A stretch of 22,819 nt of DNA from an uncultured Muribaculaceae bacterium (GTDB lineage: Bacteria > Bacteroidota > Bacteroidia > Bacteroidales > Muribaculaceae), in contig CAJTUG010000035.1 of NCBI GenBank assembly GCA_910579605.1, positions 1-22,819 on the forward strand, in the 5' to 3' direction. This document shows positions 1 to 8,365 of this stretch, one piece after another. Both the position numbers and the translations under genes were made by a program. How positions within the stretch are numbered: position 1 is the stretch's first letter; the number at the start of each line of letters is the position of its first letter. The notes under the pieces are model-generated. The model saw only the letters and a program-made list of their open reading frames with translations, was not told the DNA's origin and did no database searches.

Positions 1-54
1 CCTGCGACCACCTGGTCCCAAACCAGGTGCGCTACCGGACTGCGCTACGCCCCG
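1..54 (-). tRNA. tRNA-Pro (anticodon TGG), 3' part outside the window
   Basis: Read on the minus strand from position 54, the sequence begins CGGGGCG (acceptor 5' strand) and continues with a D-arm, then an anticodon arm made of CCTGG, loop TTTGGGA and CCAGG. The anticodon is TGG at positions 20-18, which reads proline CCN codons through wobble U34. The variable region and the 5' half of the T-stem follow, and the window edge cuts the gene there, so about 54 of roughly 77 nt are visible. A good promoter lies immediately upstream, which suggests independent transcription. Identity rests on the anticodon and the fold. Confidence 0.93.
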
Positions 55-64
55 TTTGCGAGTG

Positions 65-96
65 CAAAGTTACAAACTATTTTTCAAATATTCAAA
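65..96 (-). promoter_or_regulatory. Bacteroidetes-type promoter for tRNA-Pro
   Basis: On the minus strand the -33 element TTTG (96-93) and a perfect -7 element TAACTTTG (72-65, consensus TAnnTTTG) are separated by 20 nt. This is the spacing expected for the Bacteroidetes primary sigma factor. Predicted initiation falls a few bases before the mature 5' end of the tRNA at 54. Confidence 0.8.
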
Positions 97-149
97 TTTT
101 TTTATCAAAACTCGGAAAAATCTCCTGCCATAATTTTTATTTTAGCAGA

Positions 150-186
150 TTAAAAAGGGATGCGTTTACTTAAAAACGCATCCCTT
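150..186 (-). terminator. Intrinsic terminator of the 1495-residue surface protein gene
   Basis: Arms 155-167 and 174-186 form a perfect 13-bp stem with a 6-nt loop. On the minus strand the stem is followed by a run of T residues (positions 154-151 read TTTA, continuing the stem's own Ts). It lies 27 bp past the stop codon of the gene ending at 213. On the plus strand no T-run follows, so it acts in one direction and insulates the tRNA promoter downstream. Confidence 0.85.
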
Positions 187-212
187 GTATCAAATAGATT
201 GCTGTATATCAA

Positions 213-3200
213 TTACTTTACAACAACTTTCGCTGTTTTATCAGCTGCACGAACGATATAGATACCAGTTTGGAGATCTACCAAAAGATTATCACTATCG
301 GCCATGGAGTTGAAGAATAGCGTTCCATCAACACCAGAAATCTGAACGTTCTCACCGTCTGCACCACTAACAAGGATTGCACCTTGTACTGCCTTAATGC
401 TTATAGCATGAGATGACACGCTCTCTACAGCACTTGGCACAAGGGCATTAGAAGGACCAGATTCACCCTTGTCGTAAACAGCAGTCACAGCATAAGTATG
501 ACCAAATGGATTGTATCCGTCAGCAATATAACGACGTTCAGCAACTGGCTGTTTGTTTTCCAAAATACCGTCGCAATAGAAATTATAGCCCAACAAAGTG
601 AGATCTTCTGGAGCGCCTGCCGGCACGAAAGTCACATCATCGATAAAGAGCATAACCCCACTTGCATAACTATTGAAAGCAAAATAACGTGTACCTTCGG
701 GAAGAACAACAGTATATTCGTTCCATTCCCAAGGTATTTGCGTAAAGTCTGCAATGGCCTGGAAATCGCCGGGATCATTTCCGCTATAAGATATCATTAC
801 ACTAAAAGTCTCAGGGAACATCCAATTGTAGCTACGCGCTTTGAAAGAAATAATTTGTTCAGCTCCACAAAGTTCCGGAGATACCGCCCAATCGTCGGTT
901 TCAGCACCAACAACGTTCATGTTTGCTATATACTTATGTCCTGAACATGCAGCGAATGTGTTGTTTAGATCTTCAAGACGATCATCCATCACCCAGAAAC
1001 TCTGCGCCGAACCTTCGGGGATTCCGGGGAAATTAACACCGTCAAAGCCGTTAATACCGCTACCGTCTAAATCATAGAAAGACCACCCATCCACTTCCGA
1101 TGTCCATGCTGCTGAATTTTCAAAGTCTTCGGTTACTTTAGCTGGAACAGCAGTCTGCATATCAGGAGCATCCCAAGTCATTTCAAGTTTTGAACCGACG
1201 ACGGACGCCGACAGATTAGACGGGACAGGAAGCAATGTCTGCTCCAAATCAAAAGTACGCGAGGCTGTACGGTCATTCTCAACAACCACATCGCCATTAA
1301 GGTCTACTTTAACTTGCAAATCCACTTTTGTTCCAAATGATGGATTCAACGTGCAGTTGAAATCGACAAAAGCTGCTTTTCCAAAGTCAAGATCGGGCAA
1401 TTCCTGGCGCATATAAGCATAGCCGTTGGCATAAAGCACTACCGCTCCACCTTTTGCTGTGTTCATACCATTGTTTTCCACCTCTGCCGTAATGACTGCG
1501 GGTTTTCCTGCCACAAATCTTTGAGGAGCTTCAAAATTCACAGCACGCAAGTCCAGAAGAGCATAAGGCTTAATTTCAATTTCATCAATAACTGTATACG
1601 CTGCATGGTTACATGTAGCAATAAAACGCACCTGAACATCTTTGCCAACATAGTCGTTGAGAGGAACCGCAACCAAATTCCACCTGTCTGCCGGACCGCT
1701 CTCATAGTTAAACTGTTTCAACATAGAAACAAATTGACCGTCTGCACCAATCTGCACCTCTATCTCGTTGTCGTCAAGACCCCAATCGCCTGCCATGTTA
1801 AACACATAGAAAGAAAGCACCGGGTTAACAACATCATGGAGCGATATTTTGCCAGTGGTGAGATAAGCTTGATCACCCGCTGCTGTAGCTCCCATTCCTA
1901 TAAAGCCTGAATCATTGTCGTGACTACTCAAATCTACAAACTGAGTATCACTTATAGACATCCAATAGCCAGAACCGTTTACAACAGCAGTGCTAAAGGG
2001 CTGAGAAGGAGCGCCGTTGTTGGAGAAACTTTCTCTCCATGGCAAAGAATAAGGTGTTCCGACAACGATTTGGGGCGCAATGGCACCTTTAGAATAACCA
2101 CCTTCTGTGCACGCAAAAACAGCAAAATTGATAAAAGCTTGCTCTCCATCACGAAGAGCCTTGAATGTAACCTGAGTTTCTGTCAAGCCTTCAAAATAAA
2201 TTACATCAATTTCACGATCTTGATTTAAACTCACCACGGAATATGTTATCTTATCGGCAGAAAGAGGCTTGCCATTTTCATCGGTAGTAGCCGGCAACCA
2301 TGAAATCGTAACCTCCCCGGGTTTTTCAGTTTCTTTGGCTACTGGGTTACCAGGATGCGAAGGCTTGTGAATTCCTACAAAAACTTGAGCTGAAACAGCA
2401 TCGCCCTCGCCACAACGATTGTATGCCACGGCCTTATATGTATGATCTCCAGCCGGAACATCTACATCTTCATAATTATAAGCGGCCCCTGGAATAGGCG
2501 ATTCAAAAGTGTGCACCAATTCACCATCGCGGGTAATCTCCAATCGGTCTATATCAACCAAGTCTGCCCCACTTACATTCTTTCGCGGCGCTACAAGAGA
2601 TACAGAAACATTGTGAATACCGTTTTCATCGGCTGTAACTACAAATTCTGTAGGAGCCTGAGGCAAACCGGCGTCAGCCTTGGCTACAACAGAAATATTA
2701 TCTAAATACAAGTAATATGCTGCTTGAGGAGTTGTGCAATGGAAACCTATGTACCAATCGCCCGATGTATCAGGATTGATATAAGCCTTGTATTCTTTAT
2801 AGTCTTCGCTATTGACAAATTGCTCCGGGATAAGAGTTGTTGTCATAGCTTCAGGCTTATTTGATCGGCCCATCTTCACCTCAAACTGTTCCTGTAGGGT
2901 TTCTCCGCCATCTTTAAGAAGAGCACTCAATTCATAAACCATCCCATTTTCGAAGGTTATAGCCGGAAGGATAAACCAATCGTCGGCCGCTTCTTTGTTG
3001 CTCATGGTGCGACAACGCATAACTTCTGTATAGCTGTTATACATCCATCCTTGGCCATCATCGTTAGCATCTACAAGAGTGAATGTGTCAAGCAAACCTT
3101 CTCTATAAAATTCTTCTCCAAAATCCTGAGAATAAGGTACCCCATAAGCTCCTACACCGACTCCTTCACTCTGTGCGGGAGCTGATGTCTTACCTGCGTA

Positions 3201-4700
3201 TGTAGCTGTAATCTCATAACTGAATATCGTGAATTTTGCAGGAGATTCAATAATGTCTTCCAAACTTGTGGCCTTGGTCTTATCTCCTACTAAAACGTTT
3301 CCAGGAAATCGTACAACATCATAAGTTACTTCGGATGCATCAATGTAACCACCGTCGACTGATTCCGTTACAGCATCCCAACTTACGAGCATCTTTTGGC
3401 CTGTCCAAGAAGCTGTAATGATTGGGGTTTTAGGTAAGCCTGTACCAACACGCACTTTCAGAGACGCAGGTTCAGAAACACCACCTTCTGAGGCAAGAAC
3501 TACAAGTATTTCATGTTCACCCTCGTCGTTGAGTGTCACTTGCTCGTTGACAGTTGCGCCATACTCGGTATTTCCGCTCGCTAATGTCGCGCCCGAAACA
3601 GATATGGTATAAGCAAGTTCGCCTTGAGCAGCCATACCGTTTGCGTCTGTAACAGGAGCTTTGAAACTTACAATGCCCGAAAGAGAACCTCCCTCAAACT
3701 CAGCTCTCAACTCGGTTGCAATCCCGGGAGCCGAGGCTACAGCCTCCGAAGGATTACAATATAGACCTGTTATCTGCTCATTACCAGGGAAAGTATATAT
3801 ACTGCTCGCCTCTCCTGTGCTCAGATTGATTTCATACAATCCTGAAGCCCCATCAGAGAGCGTTGCGGTGCAGAAAAAGCGCCCGGTAGTAGGATCAACC
3901 ACTCCAGAACCTTTCCCTGAAAGATTTAAGCCAGAAGCACCAATTGTTGTTGCAGCAGCAGTTGCCTTATCTACAACAACAAAATTTCCGTCTGCTTGAA
4001 GGGCATACATAAATCCATCGTTGCCCACTGCCATAGCATAAAGTGGTTGTTGCAACGAACCAACAACATCACGACTTATGTCGCGTGTCTTATAGTCGGG
4101 GAACTTTACAATACAAAGTTCGTAGCCTTCGCCGCCATCGCTAAGAGATCCATAAAGTGTGTTTGTAGAAGGGTCGATAGCAAAGTCGGTAGCAGCCAAA
4201 TCAGCCTCAGCATCTTTTGTCCAACGTTTGTACCAACCGCTTTCTTCCATATTCCAAGCATCTACCGAATACATATTCCAACCCGGTATTAACTCTTCGC
4301 TATATATTGAATAATAACGGTTCCCAACTTTAGTGCCACCGTCCATAGCGTTTACCACAAGAGATGACGATTCCATTTTTTGTTTAACAAAATCGCTTGA
4401 TTCGTTTGATGGAATTTCATAAACCCCTGGCGACAAAGTTGTCGACGAAATAACTGCACCAAAAATTTGAGGCATCCCGGGTGTAGGGACATTCCGACGG
4501 CGAACATTTTCTTTTCGCGATAAATCGTGCGTCAAATTAGAAATCCGGTTCAAAGGAACTTCAGAAATCTCTTGGGGTTGAACCGCTACCGACCTTGGGG
4601 CAGACGAACGTCCTATCTGCCTTGTAGCCGGATCCAATCCAAAAGCCATAGCAGGAAATCCTACGACAGCAATCAGAGAGAATAATAAAGTTTTTTTCAT
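213..4700 (-). CDS. Large exported multidomain protein with FN3-like and cleaved-adhesin/choice-of-anchor-J-like modules and a C-terminal sorting domain
   Basis: This 1495-residue protein begins with a signal peptide (MKKTLLFSL..., cleavage likely near residue 21). Residues about 165-320 resemble repeated propeller or quinoprotein-like blades, with recurring 'NTLYG', 'GFMYAL' and 'TGRFF' strands. Several fibronectin-III-like segments follow (about 420-515, 685-785, 785-885 and around the last anchor module). Three lectin-like modules of the cleaved-adhesin/choice-of-anchor-J type lie at about 517-680, 890-1065 and 1180-1390, each ending in a D(N/E/D)(I/V) strand such as 'YLDNISV', 'VIDEIEI' and 'FIDDVTF'. 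A CARDB-like segment is at about 1070-1170. The last 75 residues, ending GIYIVRAADKTAKVVVK, match the type A sorting domain that directs proteins through the type IX secretion system (family knowledge). Function is inferred as surface attachment or glycan/protein binding; no catalytic motif was recognised. The gene is monocistronic, with its own terminator. No type IX machinery gene is visible here. Confidence 0.85.
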   Translation of the reverse strand: MKKTLLFSLIAVVGFPAMAFGLDPATRQIGRSSAPRSVAVQPQEISEVPLNRISNLTHDLSRKENVRRRNVPTPGMPQIFGAVISSTTLSPGVYEIPSNESSDFVKQKMESSSLVVNAMDGGTKVGNRYYSIYSEELIPGWNMYSVDAWNMEESGWYKRWTKDAEADLAATDFAIDPSTNTLYGSLSDGGEGYELCIVKFPDYKTRDISRDVVGSLQQPLYAMAVGNDGFMYALQADGNFVVVDKATAAATTIGASGLNLSGKGSGVVDPTTGRFFCTATLSDGASGLYEINLSTGEASSIYTFPGNEQITGLYCNPSEAVASAPGIATELRAEFEGGSLSGIVSFKAPVTDANGMAAQGELAYTISVSGATLASGNTEYGATVNEQVTLNDEGEHEILVVLASEGGVSEPASLKVRVGTGLPKTPIITASWTGQKMLVSWDAVTESVDGGYIDASEVTYDVVRFPGNVLVGDKTKATSLEDIIESPAKFTIFSYEITATYAGKTSAPAQSEGVGVGAYGVPYSQDFGEEFYREGLLDTFTLVDANDDGQGWMYNSYTEVMRCRTMSNKEAADDWFILPAITFENGMVYELSALLKDGGETLQEQFEVKMGRSNKPEAMTTTLIPEQFVNSEDYKEYKAYINPDTSGDWYIGFHCTTPQAAYYLYLDNISVVAKADAGLPQAPTEFVVTADENGIHNVSVSLVAPRKNVSGADLVDIDRLEITRDGELVHTFESPIPGAAYNYEDVDVPAGDHTYKAVAYNRCGEGDAVSAQVFVGIHKPSHPGNPVAKETEKPGEVTISWLPATTDENGKPLSADKITYSVVSLNQDREIDVIYFEGLTETQVTFKALRDGEQAFINFAVFACTEGGYSKGAIAPQIVVGTPYSLPWRESFSNNGAPSQPFSTAVVNGSGYWMSISDTQFVDLSSHDNDSGFIGMGATAAGDQAYLTTGKISLHDVVNPVLSFYVFNMAGDWGLDDNEIEVQIGADGQFVSMLKQFNYESGPADRWNLVAVPLNDYVGKDVQVRFIATCNHAAYTVIDEIEIKPYALLDLRAVNFEAPQRFVAGKPAVITAEVENNGMNTAKGGAVVLYANGYAYMRQELPDLDFGKAAFVDFNCTLNPSFGTKVDLQVKVDLNGDVVVENDRTASRTFDLEQTLLPVPSNLSASVVGSKLEMTWDAPDMQTAVPAKVTEDFENSAAWTSEVDGWSFYDLDGSGINGFDGVNFPGIPEGSAQSFWVMDDRLEDLNNTFAACSGHKYIANMNVVGAETDDWAVSPELCGAEQIISFKARSYNWMFPETFSVMISYSGNDPGDFQAIADFTQIPWEWNEYTVVLPEGTRYFAFNSYASGVMLFIDDVTFVPAGAPEDLTLLGYNFYCDGILENKQPVAERRYIADGYNPFGHTYAVTAVYDKGESGPSNALVPSAVESVSSHAISIKAVQGAILVSGADGENVQISGVDGTLFFNSMADSDNLLVDLQTGIYIVRAADKTAKVVVK

Positions 4701-4899
4701 ACTGGAATAAATTTTGGAGGTTTATAACGATGATGCCTCAGCCCACCCCCTCAAACTTCGGCATTTTGTAATGATTTAGTTGAATATAAAAATCTGAAAC
4801 GACATTATACCTCTGAGCAACAACACATTCCGGAATAACATCAAATAAAAATCTTTTAGATTATCTTTTTAGTGATTTGCACATAAATGTAATCTAATG

Positions 4900-4907
4900 C
4901 AAAGGTA
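4900..4907 (-). promoter_or_regulatory. -7 promoter element of the surface-protein gene
   Basis: The minus strand reads TACCTTTG, a full match to TAnnTTTG. No convincing -33 TTG is found 19-21 nt upstream, so it may be weak or need an activator. Initiation would be near 4895, well upstream of the start codon at 4700. Confidence 0.5.
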
Positions 4908-5077
4908 ATACAATTTTTATTAAAAAGATGCATTAAATATGTTAAAATACATGTTATAATAACAAATAGTTGGCAAAACAAGCACTACACTCCCAAAAAG
5001 TTTCAGCGCCATATTCTATTATCATATATGAACTAAACATTTTTGAAAAAGAGAGCCAGAATGTCGCGAAAAATTGC

Positions 5078-5085
5078 TAATTTTG
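5078..5085 (+). promoter_or_regulatory. -7 promoter element for the ftsY operon
   Basis: TAATTTTG matches the TAnnTTTG consensus 22 bp before the ftsY ATG, implying a leader of roughly 15 nt. No good -33 TTG is at the expected distance; the nearest TTTTG, at 5041-5045, is too far away. Confidence 0.55.
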
Positions 5086-5107
5086 CACACATAAACCAAG
5101 TAAATAT

Positions 5108-6073
5108 ATGGGATTTTTTGATTTCTTTAGCAGAGAAAAAAAGCAGACACTTGATCGCGGTTTGCAAAAAACAAAAGAAGGCGTATTCGGGAAGCTTCGT
5201 CGTGCATTTACGGGACGCCGTACAATAGACGATGATTTCCTGGATGAACTTGAGGAAATATTCATAACAAGCGATGTTGGAGCAGAAACCACCATCAAAA
5301 TTATTGACCGTATTCAAGAACGAGTTCAGCGCGACAAATATGTAGACATGGAGGAACTCAACTCCATGCTCTGCGAAGAAATATGCGACCTTTTGGCAGA
5401 AAATCCTACCACAGCACAAGGAAACGGAGCTTTTGCGATACCAGAAGGACGCAAACCATATGTAATCATGGTTGTAGGCGTTAACGGTGTAGGTAAAACC
5501 ACCACCATAGGCAAATTGGCTCATGCATATAAATCCGCAGGCTATAAAGTTATGCTCGGAGCTGCCGACACCTTTAGAGCTGCTGCTGTCGAACAACTTG
5601 ACGAATGGGGTAAACGAGCCAATGTTACAGTAATAAAACAACAGCTCGGTAGCGATGCCGCAGCCGTAGCATTTGATACTTTATCCTCAGCTGTAGCCAA
5701 TGATGTCGACGTTGTTATTATTGATACAGCCGGACGTCTGCACAACAAGAAAGGCCTCATGGACGAGCTAACAAAAATTAAGCGTGTTATGGAACGCGTA
5801 GTTCCCGGAGCGCCCGACGAAGTCCTGCTTGTGCTTGACGGCTCCACAGGCCAAAACGCCTTTGAACAAGCACGTCAATTCTCGGCTGCAACCCAAGTTA
5901 CAGATTTAGCTATAACAAAATTAGACGGAACTGCCAGAGGCGGTGTAGTTATAGGCATAAGCGACCAATTCCACATACCTGTAAAATATATAGGATTGGG
6001 CGAAGGCATAAACGACCTTCAGATTTTCAATAAACGAGCCTTTGTAGAATCGCTATTCGGAAACAATGAATAA
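5108..6073 (+). CDS. ftsY: Signal recognition particle receptor FtsY
   Basis: This 321-residue SRP-type GTPase docks ribosome-SRP complexes at the inner membrane by heterodimerising with Ffh, delivering nascent membrane proteins to SecYEG. The N (four-helix) domain spans about residues 20-100 and the G domain about 115-315. Visible GTPase motifs are the P-loop GVNGVGKTT (124-132), DTFRAAA (154-160), DTAGR (206-210) and TKLDGTARGG (270-279). The acidic A domain of E. coli FtsY is absent; the protein starts with a short amphipathic stretch MGFFDFFSR, as in other short FtsY proteins, which probably provides the lipid contact. The ATG lies 22 bp past a -7 box. The 3' end overlaps rimO by 8 bp, and ftsY is the first gene of the five-gene unit. 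Confidence 0.97.
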   Translation: MGFFDFFSREKKQTLDRGLQKTKEGVFGKLRRAFTGRRTIDDDFLDELEEIFITSDVGAETTIKIIDRIQERVQRDKYVDMEELNSMLCEEICDLLAENPTTAQGNGAFAIPEGRKPYVIMVVGVNGVGKTTTIGKLAHAYKSAGYKVMLGAADTFRAAAVEQLDEWGKRANVTVIKQQLGSDAAAVAFDTLSSAVANDVDVVIIDTAGRLHNKKGLMDELTKIKRVMERVVPGAPDEVLLVLDGSTGQNAFEQARQFSAATQVTDLAITKLDGTARGGVVIGISDQFHIPVKYIGLGEGINDLQIFNKRAFVESLFGNNE

Positions 6074-7394
6074 ACCCCAAGTTGCAATTATAAGTCTGGG
6101 ATGTTCTAAAAACCTTGTTGACAGCGAACGTCTTGCCAAACTTTTTGAGACTGCTGGTTTCAACGTCGCTTTCGGCCTTGACGAGTTACCAGGCTATCCC
6201 CAATATATTGTTGTAAACACCTGCGGTTTCATAGGCGACGCCAAAGAAGAATCTATAGAAACGACATTAGAGGCTATCGCTCTCAAAAACGAAGGGCGTG
6301 TACAACAAGTCTACCTCATGGGGTGTCTTGGCGAACGCTATCGCAACGAATTGACCAAAGAAATGCCTGAATTAGACGGTATTTATGGCAAATTTGATTG
6401 GGAAAGTATAATCACAGCTATTGGGAACAAAAAGAAAACAGAACAGGAAACAAAAAAGTGGGAACGACGCATCTCTACACTACCCCACTACACTTATCTA
6501 AAAATAGCTGAAGGGTGTAACCGATTCTGCGCTTTCTGCGCTATACCACTGATTACAGGACGTTTTAAATCTCGTACACCCGAAGATATTCTTGAAGAGA
6601 CTAAATTCTTGGCCTCTAAAGGCGTTTGTGAATTCAACGTTATTGCTCAAGATTTGTCGTCTTATGGTTGTGACTTGGACGAACAACCTAAAAACGGCCA
6701 ATCGCCATTAGCAGCTTTAATCGAGCAAATGGCTCAAATCAAGGGCGTTGAGATGATACGTCTTCACTATGCCTACCCAGCAGATTTTCCTATGGATGTA
6801 CTTGATGTGATGAACAAGTATCCCAACGTCTGCCGATATATTGATATTGCCCTGCAACATATAGACGACAAAGTTCTTTCAAACATGAGGCGAAATATCA
6901 ACGGAGAATCTACACGAAAGCTACTTGCAGCCATAAGAGAAAAAGTACCAGGCATACATATTCGCACGACTCTCATGGTTGGCTTCCCGGGGGAAGACGA
7001 AGAAGCATTTGGGCGTCTACTGGATTTTGTAAAAGAACAACGTTTTGAACGTATGGGAGCCTTTGCCTACTGCGAAGAAGACGACACATATGCGGCTAAG
7101 CATTTCGCAGATACTATTCCGCAAGAAATCAAGCAACAACGCCTGGATAGGCTAATGAGCCTACAACATGAAATTGCTTTTGAAATTGCAGCAGAGAAAA
7201 TAGGCAAAACCATGAAAGTGATAGTCGACAGCGAGCAATATCCTTTGTATGTCTGCAGAAGTGAATTTGATTCACCCGAAGTTGACTGCTTAGTATATGT
7301 ATCCTCAGAAGAAGACCTCCGTATCGGCGGTGTATATGACGTAATGATAACAGATTGCGAAGCTTTTGACCTCACAGGGAAATTAGTCAAATGA
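6066..7394 (+). CDS. rimO: Ribosomal protein S12 (Asp) methylthiotransferase RimO
   Basis: This 442-residue radical-SAM enzyme adds a methylthio group to the conserved aspartate of ribosomal protein S12. The N-terminal UPF0004 domain supplies the auxiliary [4Fe-4S] cluster ligands C13 (SLGCSKN), C53 (NTCGF) and C87 (MGCLGE). The radical-SAM cluster motif CNRFCAFC gives C151, C155 and C158. A TRAM domain occupies about residues 375-442. The SLGCSKNLVDSE signature and GCNRFC...IPLITGRFKSR favour RimO over MiaB. The start codon lies inside the end of ftsY (8-bp overlap) and the stop overlaps the next gene as ATGA, which suggests translational coupling on both sides. Confidence 0.96.
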   Translation: MNKPQVAIISLGCSKNLVDSERLAKLFETAGFNVAFGLDELPGYPQYIVVNTCGFIGDAKEESIETTLEAIALKNEGRVQQVYLMGCLGERYRNELTKEMPELDGIYGKFDWESIITAIGNKKKTEQETKKWERRISTLPHYTYLKIAEGCNRFCAFCAIPLITGRFKSRTPEDILEETKFLASKGVCEFNVIAQDLSSYGCDLDEQPKNGQSPLAALIEQMAQIKGVEMIRLHYAYPADFPMDVLDVMNKYPNVCRYIDIALQHIDDKVLSNMRRNINGESTRKLLAAIREKVPGIHIRTTLMVGFPGEDEEAFGRLLDFVKEQRFERMGAFAYCEEDDTYAAKHFADTIPQEIKQQRLDRLMSLQHEIAFEIAAEKIGKTMKVIVDSEQYPLYVCRSEFDSPEVDCLVYVSSEEDLRIGGVYDVMITDCEAFDLTGKLVK

Positions 7395-8356
7395 CAAACA
7401 TTGATATATCAAAAAGAGTCTTAGACTTAATAAGTCAAGACTCTGCATTTGCAATCATACGAAGACCGGGACAAAGCCAGATGGAATTATTTTCCGGCGA
7501 GTCATGCAACGATATCATTATTACACCAAGCAGAGGTTGCATAAAAGATTGCCAATGGCAAGTCCCCTCAGAACCGATTGGAAAGGAGACATATTGTCAT
7601 GGCATAGACAATCTTGCTACAGAACTTAAATCTAATGGAGGTAAGAGTGTTATTTGCCGTAATATATGCGGAACATTCAAACGCTTCGCGCCCCTTGATA
7701 TGTTTCTTGCCTACGAAAAGAAATTTCCTCAAGACCTTGCGTTCTTATTTTATATTCCAGGCAGGAATTTCTGGATGGGAGCAAGTCCAGAACTCGTTCT
7801 ATCCACAACAGATTTCCATGTTTTCCATACTGCAGCACTTGCGGGGACTCGTCCATCGGGTCAAAAAGAATCAGCTTGGAGCAGCAAGAATATTAAAGAA
7901 CATCAGATTGTTGCAGATGGCATCTGCAACAATCTGATGTCAGCCGGTTATTCTGTTGATAAAGCTGAAACCATTACCGTTAACTACGGTTCGGAGATCC
8001 AACATCTCAGAACTGCTATAACCGCTACCGCACCAGACTATTCAGAACAACGATTCCATAACATCATCGACCTTATACACCCGACCTCTGCAATATGGGG
8101 ATTCCCTTTAGCCCAAGCAGATAATCACATATCAAACTTAGAAAAATACCCACGCCAATATTACAGCGGCATAATCTCCTACAAACACGACTATGGACAA
8201 AGTGCCTATGCAATTTTACGATGCGTAAATTTCAACAGACAAAGATGGGCTATATATACAGGAAGCGGCATAACAGCAGCCTCACAAGGCTACGATGAAT
8301 GGCTTGAGACTGAATCTAAAGCTATACCTTTGGTTGATATTTTAACTCAATTCTAA
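7391..8356 (+). CDS. Chorismate-binding enzyme, probable isochorismate synthase (MenF-like)
   Basis: This 321-residue protein is from the chorismate-utilising family (MenF/EntC/TrpE/PabB). Isochorismate synthase isomerises chorismate to isochorismate, the committed step towards menaquinone. Family motifs in order: GASPELV (130-136), LAGTRP (150-155), a K-E-H segment (169-171), IQHLRT (203-208), HPTSAIWGFP (230-239), YYSGIISY (257-264), and the C-terminal signature GSGI...S..DEW.ETESKA (291-311). The HPT.A..G.P pattern fits isochorismate synthases better than anthranilate or aminodeoxychorismate synthases. It is short: typical MenF/EntC proteins run to about 390-430 residues, so the N-terminal subdomain is reduced. 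No other men gene is in the window. It overlaps rimO by ATGA and is followed 9 bp later by the first SGNH gene. Substrate choice is inferred. Confidence 0.82.
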   Translation: MTNIDISKRVLDLISQDSAFAIIRRPGQSQMELFSGESCNDIIITPSRGCIKDCQWQVPSEPIGKETYCHGIDNLATELKSNGGKSVICRNICGTFKRFAPLDMFLAYEKKFPQDLAFLFYIPGRNFWMGASPELVLSTTDFHVFHTAALAGTRPSGQKESAWSSKNIKEHQIVADGICNNLMSAGYSVDKAETITVNYGSEIQHLRTAITATAPDYSEQRFHNIIDLIHPTSAIWGFPLAQADNHISNLEKYPRQYYSGIISYKHDYGQSAYAILRCVNFNRQRWAIYTGSGITAASQGYDEWLETESKAIPLVDILTQF

Positions 8357-8365
8357 GCACAAAAT

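Larger units (their letters stand above)
4701..5107. other. Divergent intergenic region: long leader of the surface-protein gene plus the ftsY promoter
   Basis: This 407-bp AT-rich gap separates two divergent genes and holds no open frame I can support. It contains a -7 box for each strand (4900-4907 minus, 5078-5085 plus). If the minus box is used, the surface-protein mRNA has a leader of about 190 nt. Near the leader's 5' end, arms 4856-4863 and 4890-4897 are perfectly complementary (8 bp, 26-nt loop). A 10-bp palindrome ATTCCGGAAT lies at 4827-4836, and a G-rich stretch occurs at about 4739-4753 (C-rich on the plus strand). Confidence 0.6.

Noticed and set aside
498..944. 148-residue plus-strand open frame inside the surface-protein gene (and similar ones to 4292)
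   Set aside because: These are opposite-strand shadows of a continuous 1495-codon gene with clear domains and no promoter of their own.
5033..5641. 202-residue open frame on the minus strand opposite ftsY
   Set aside because: It is antisense to a well-supported ftsY, lacks recognisable domains and has a cysteine/phenylalanine-rich composition typical of a shadow frame.
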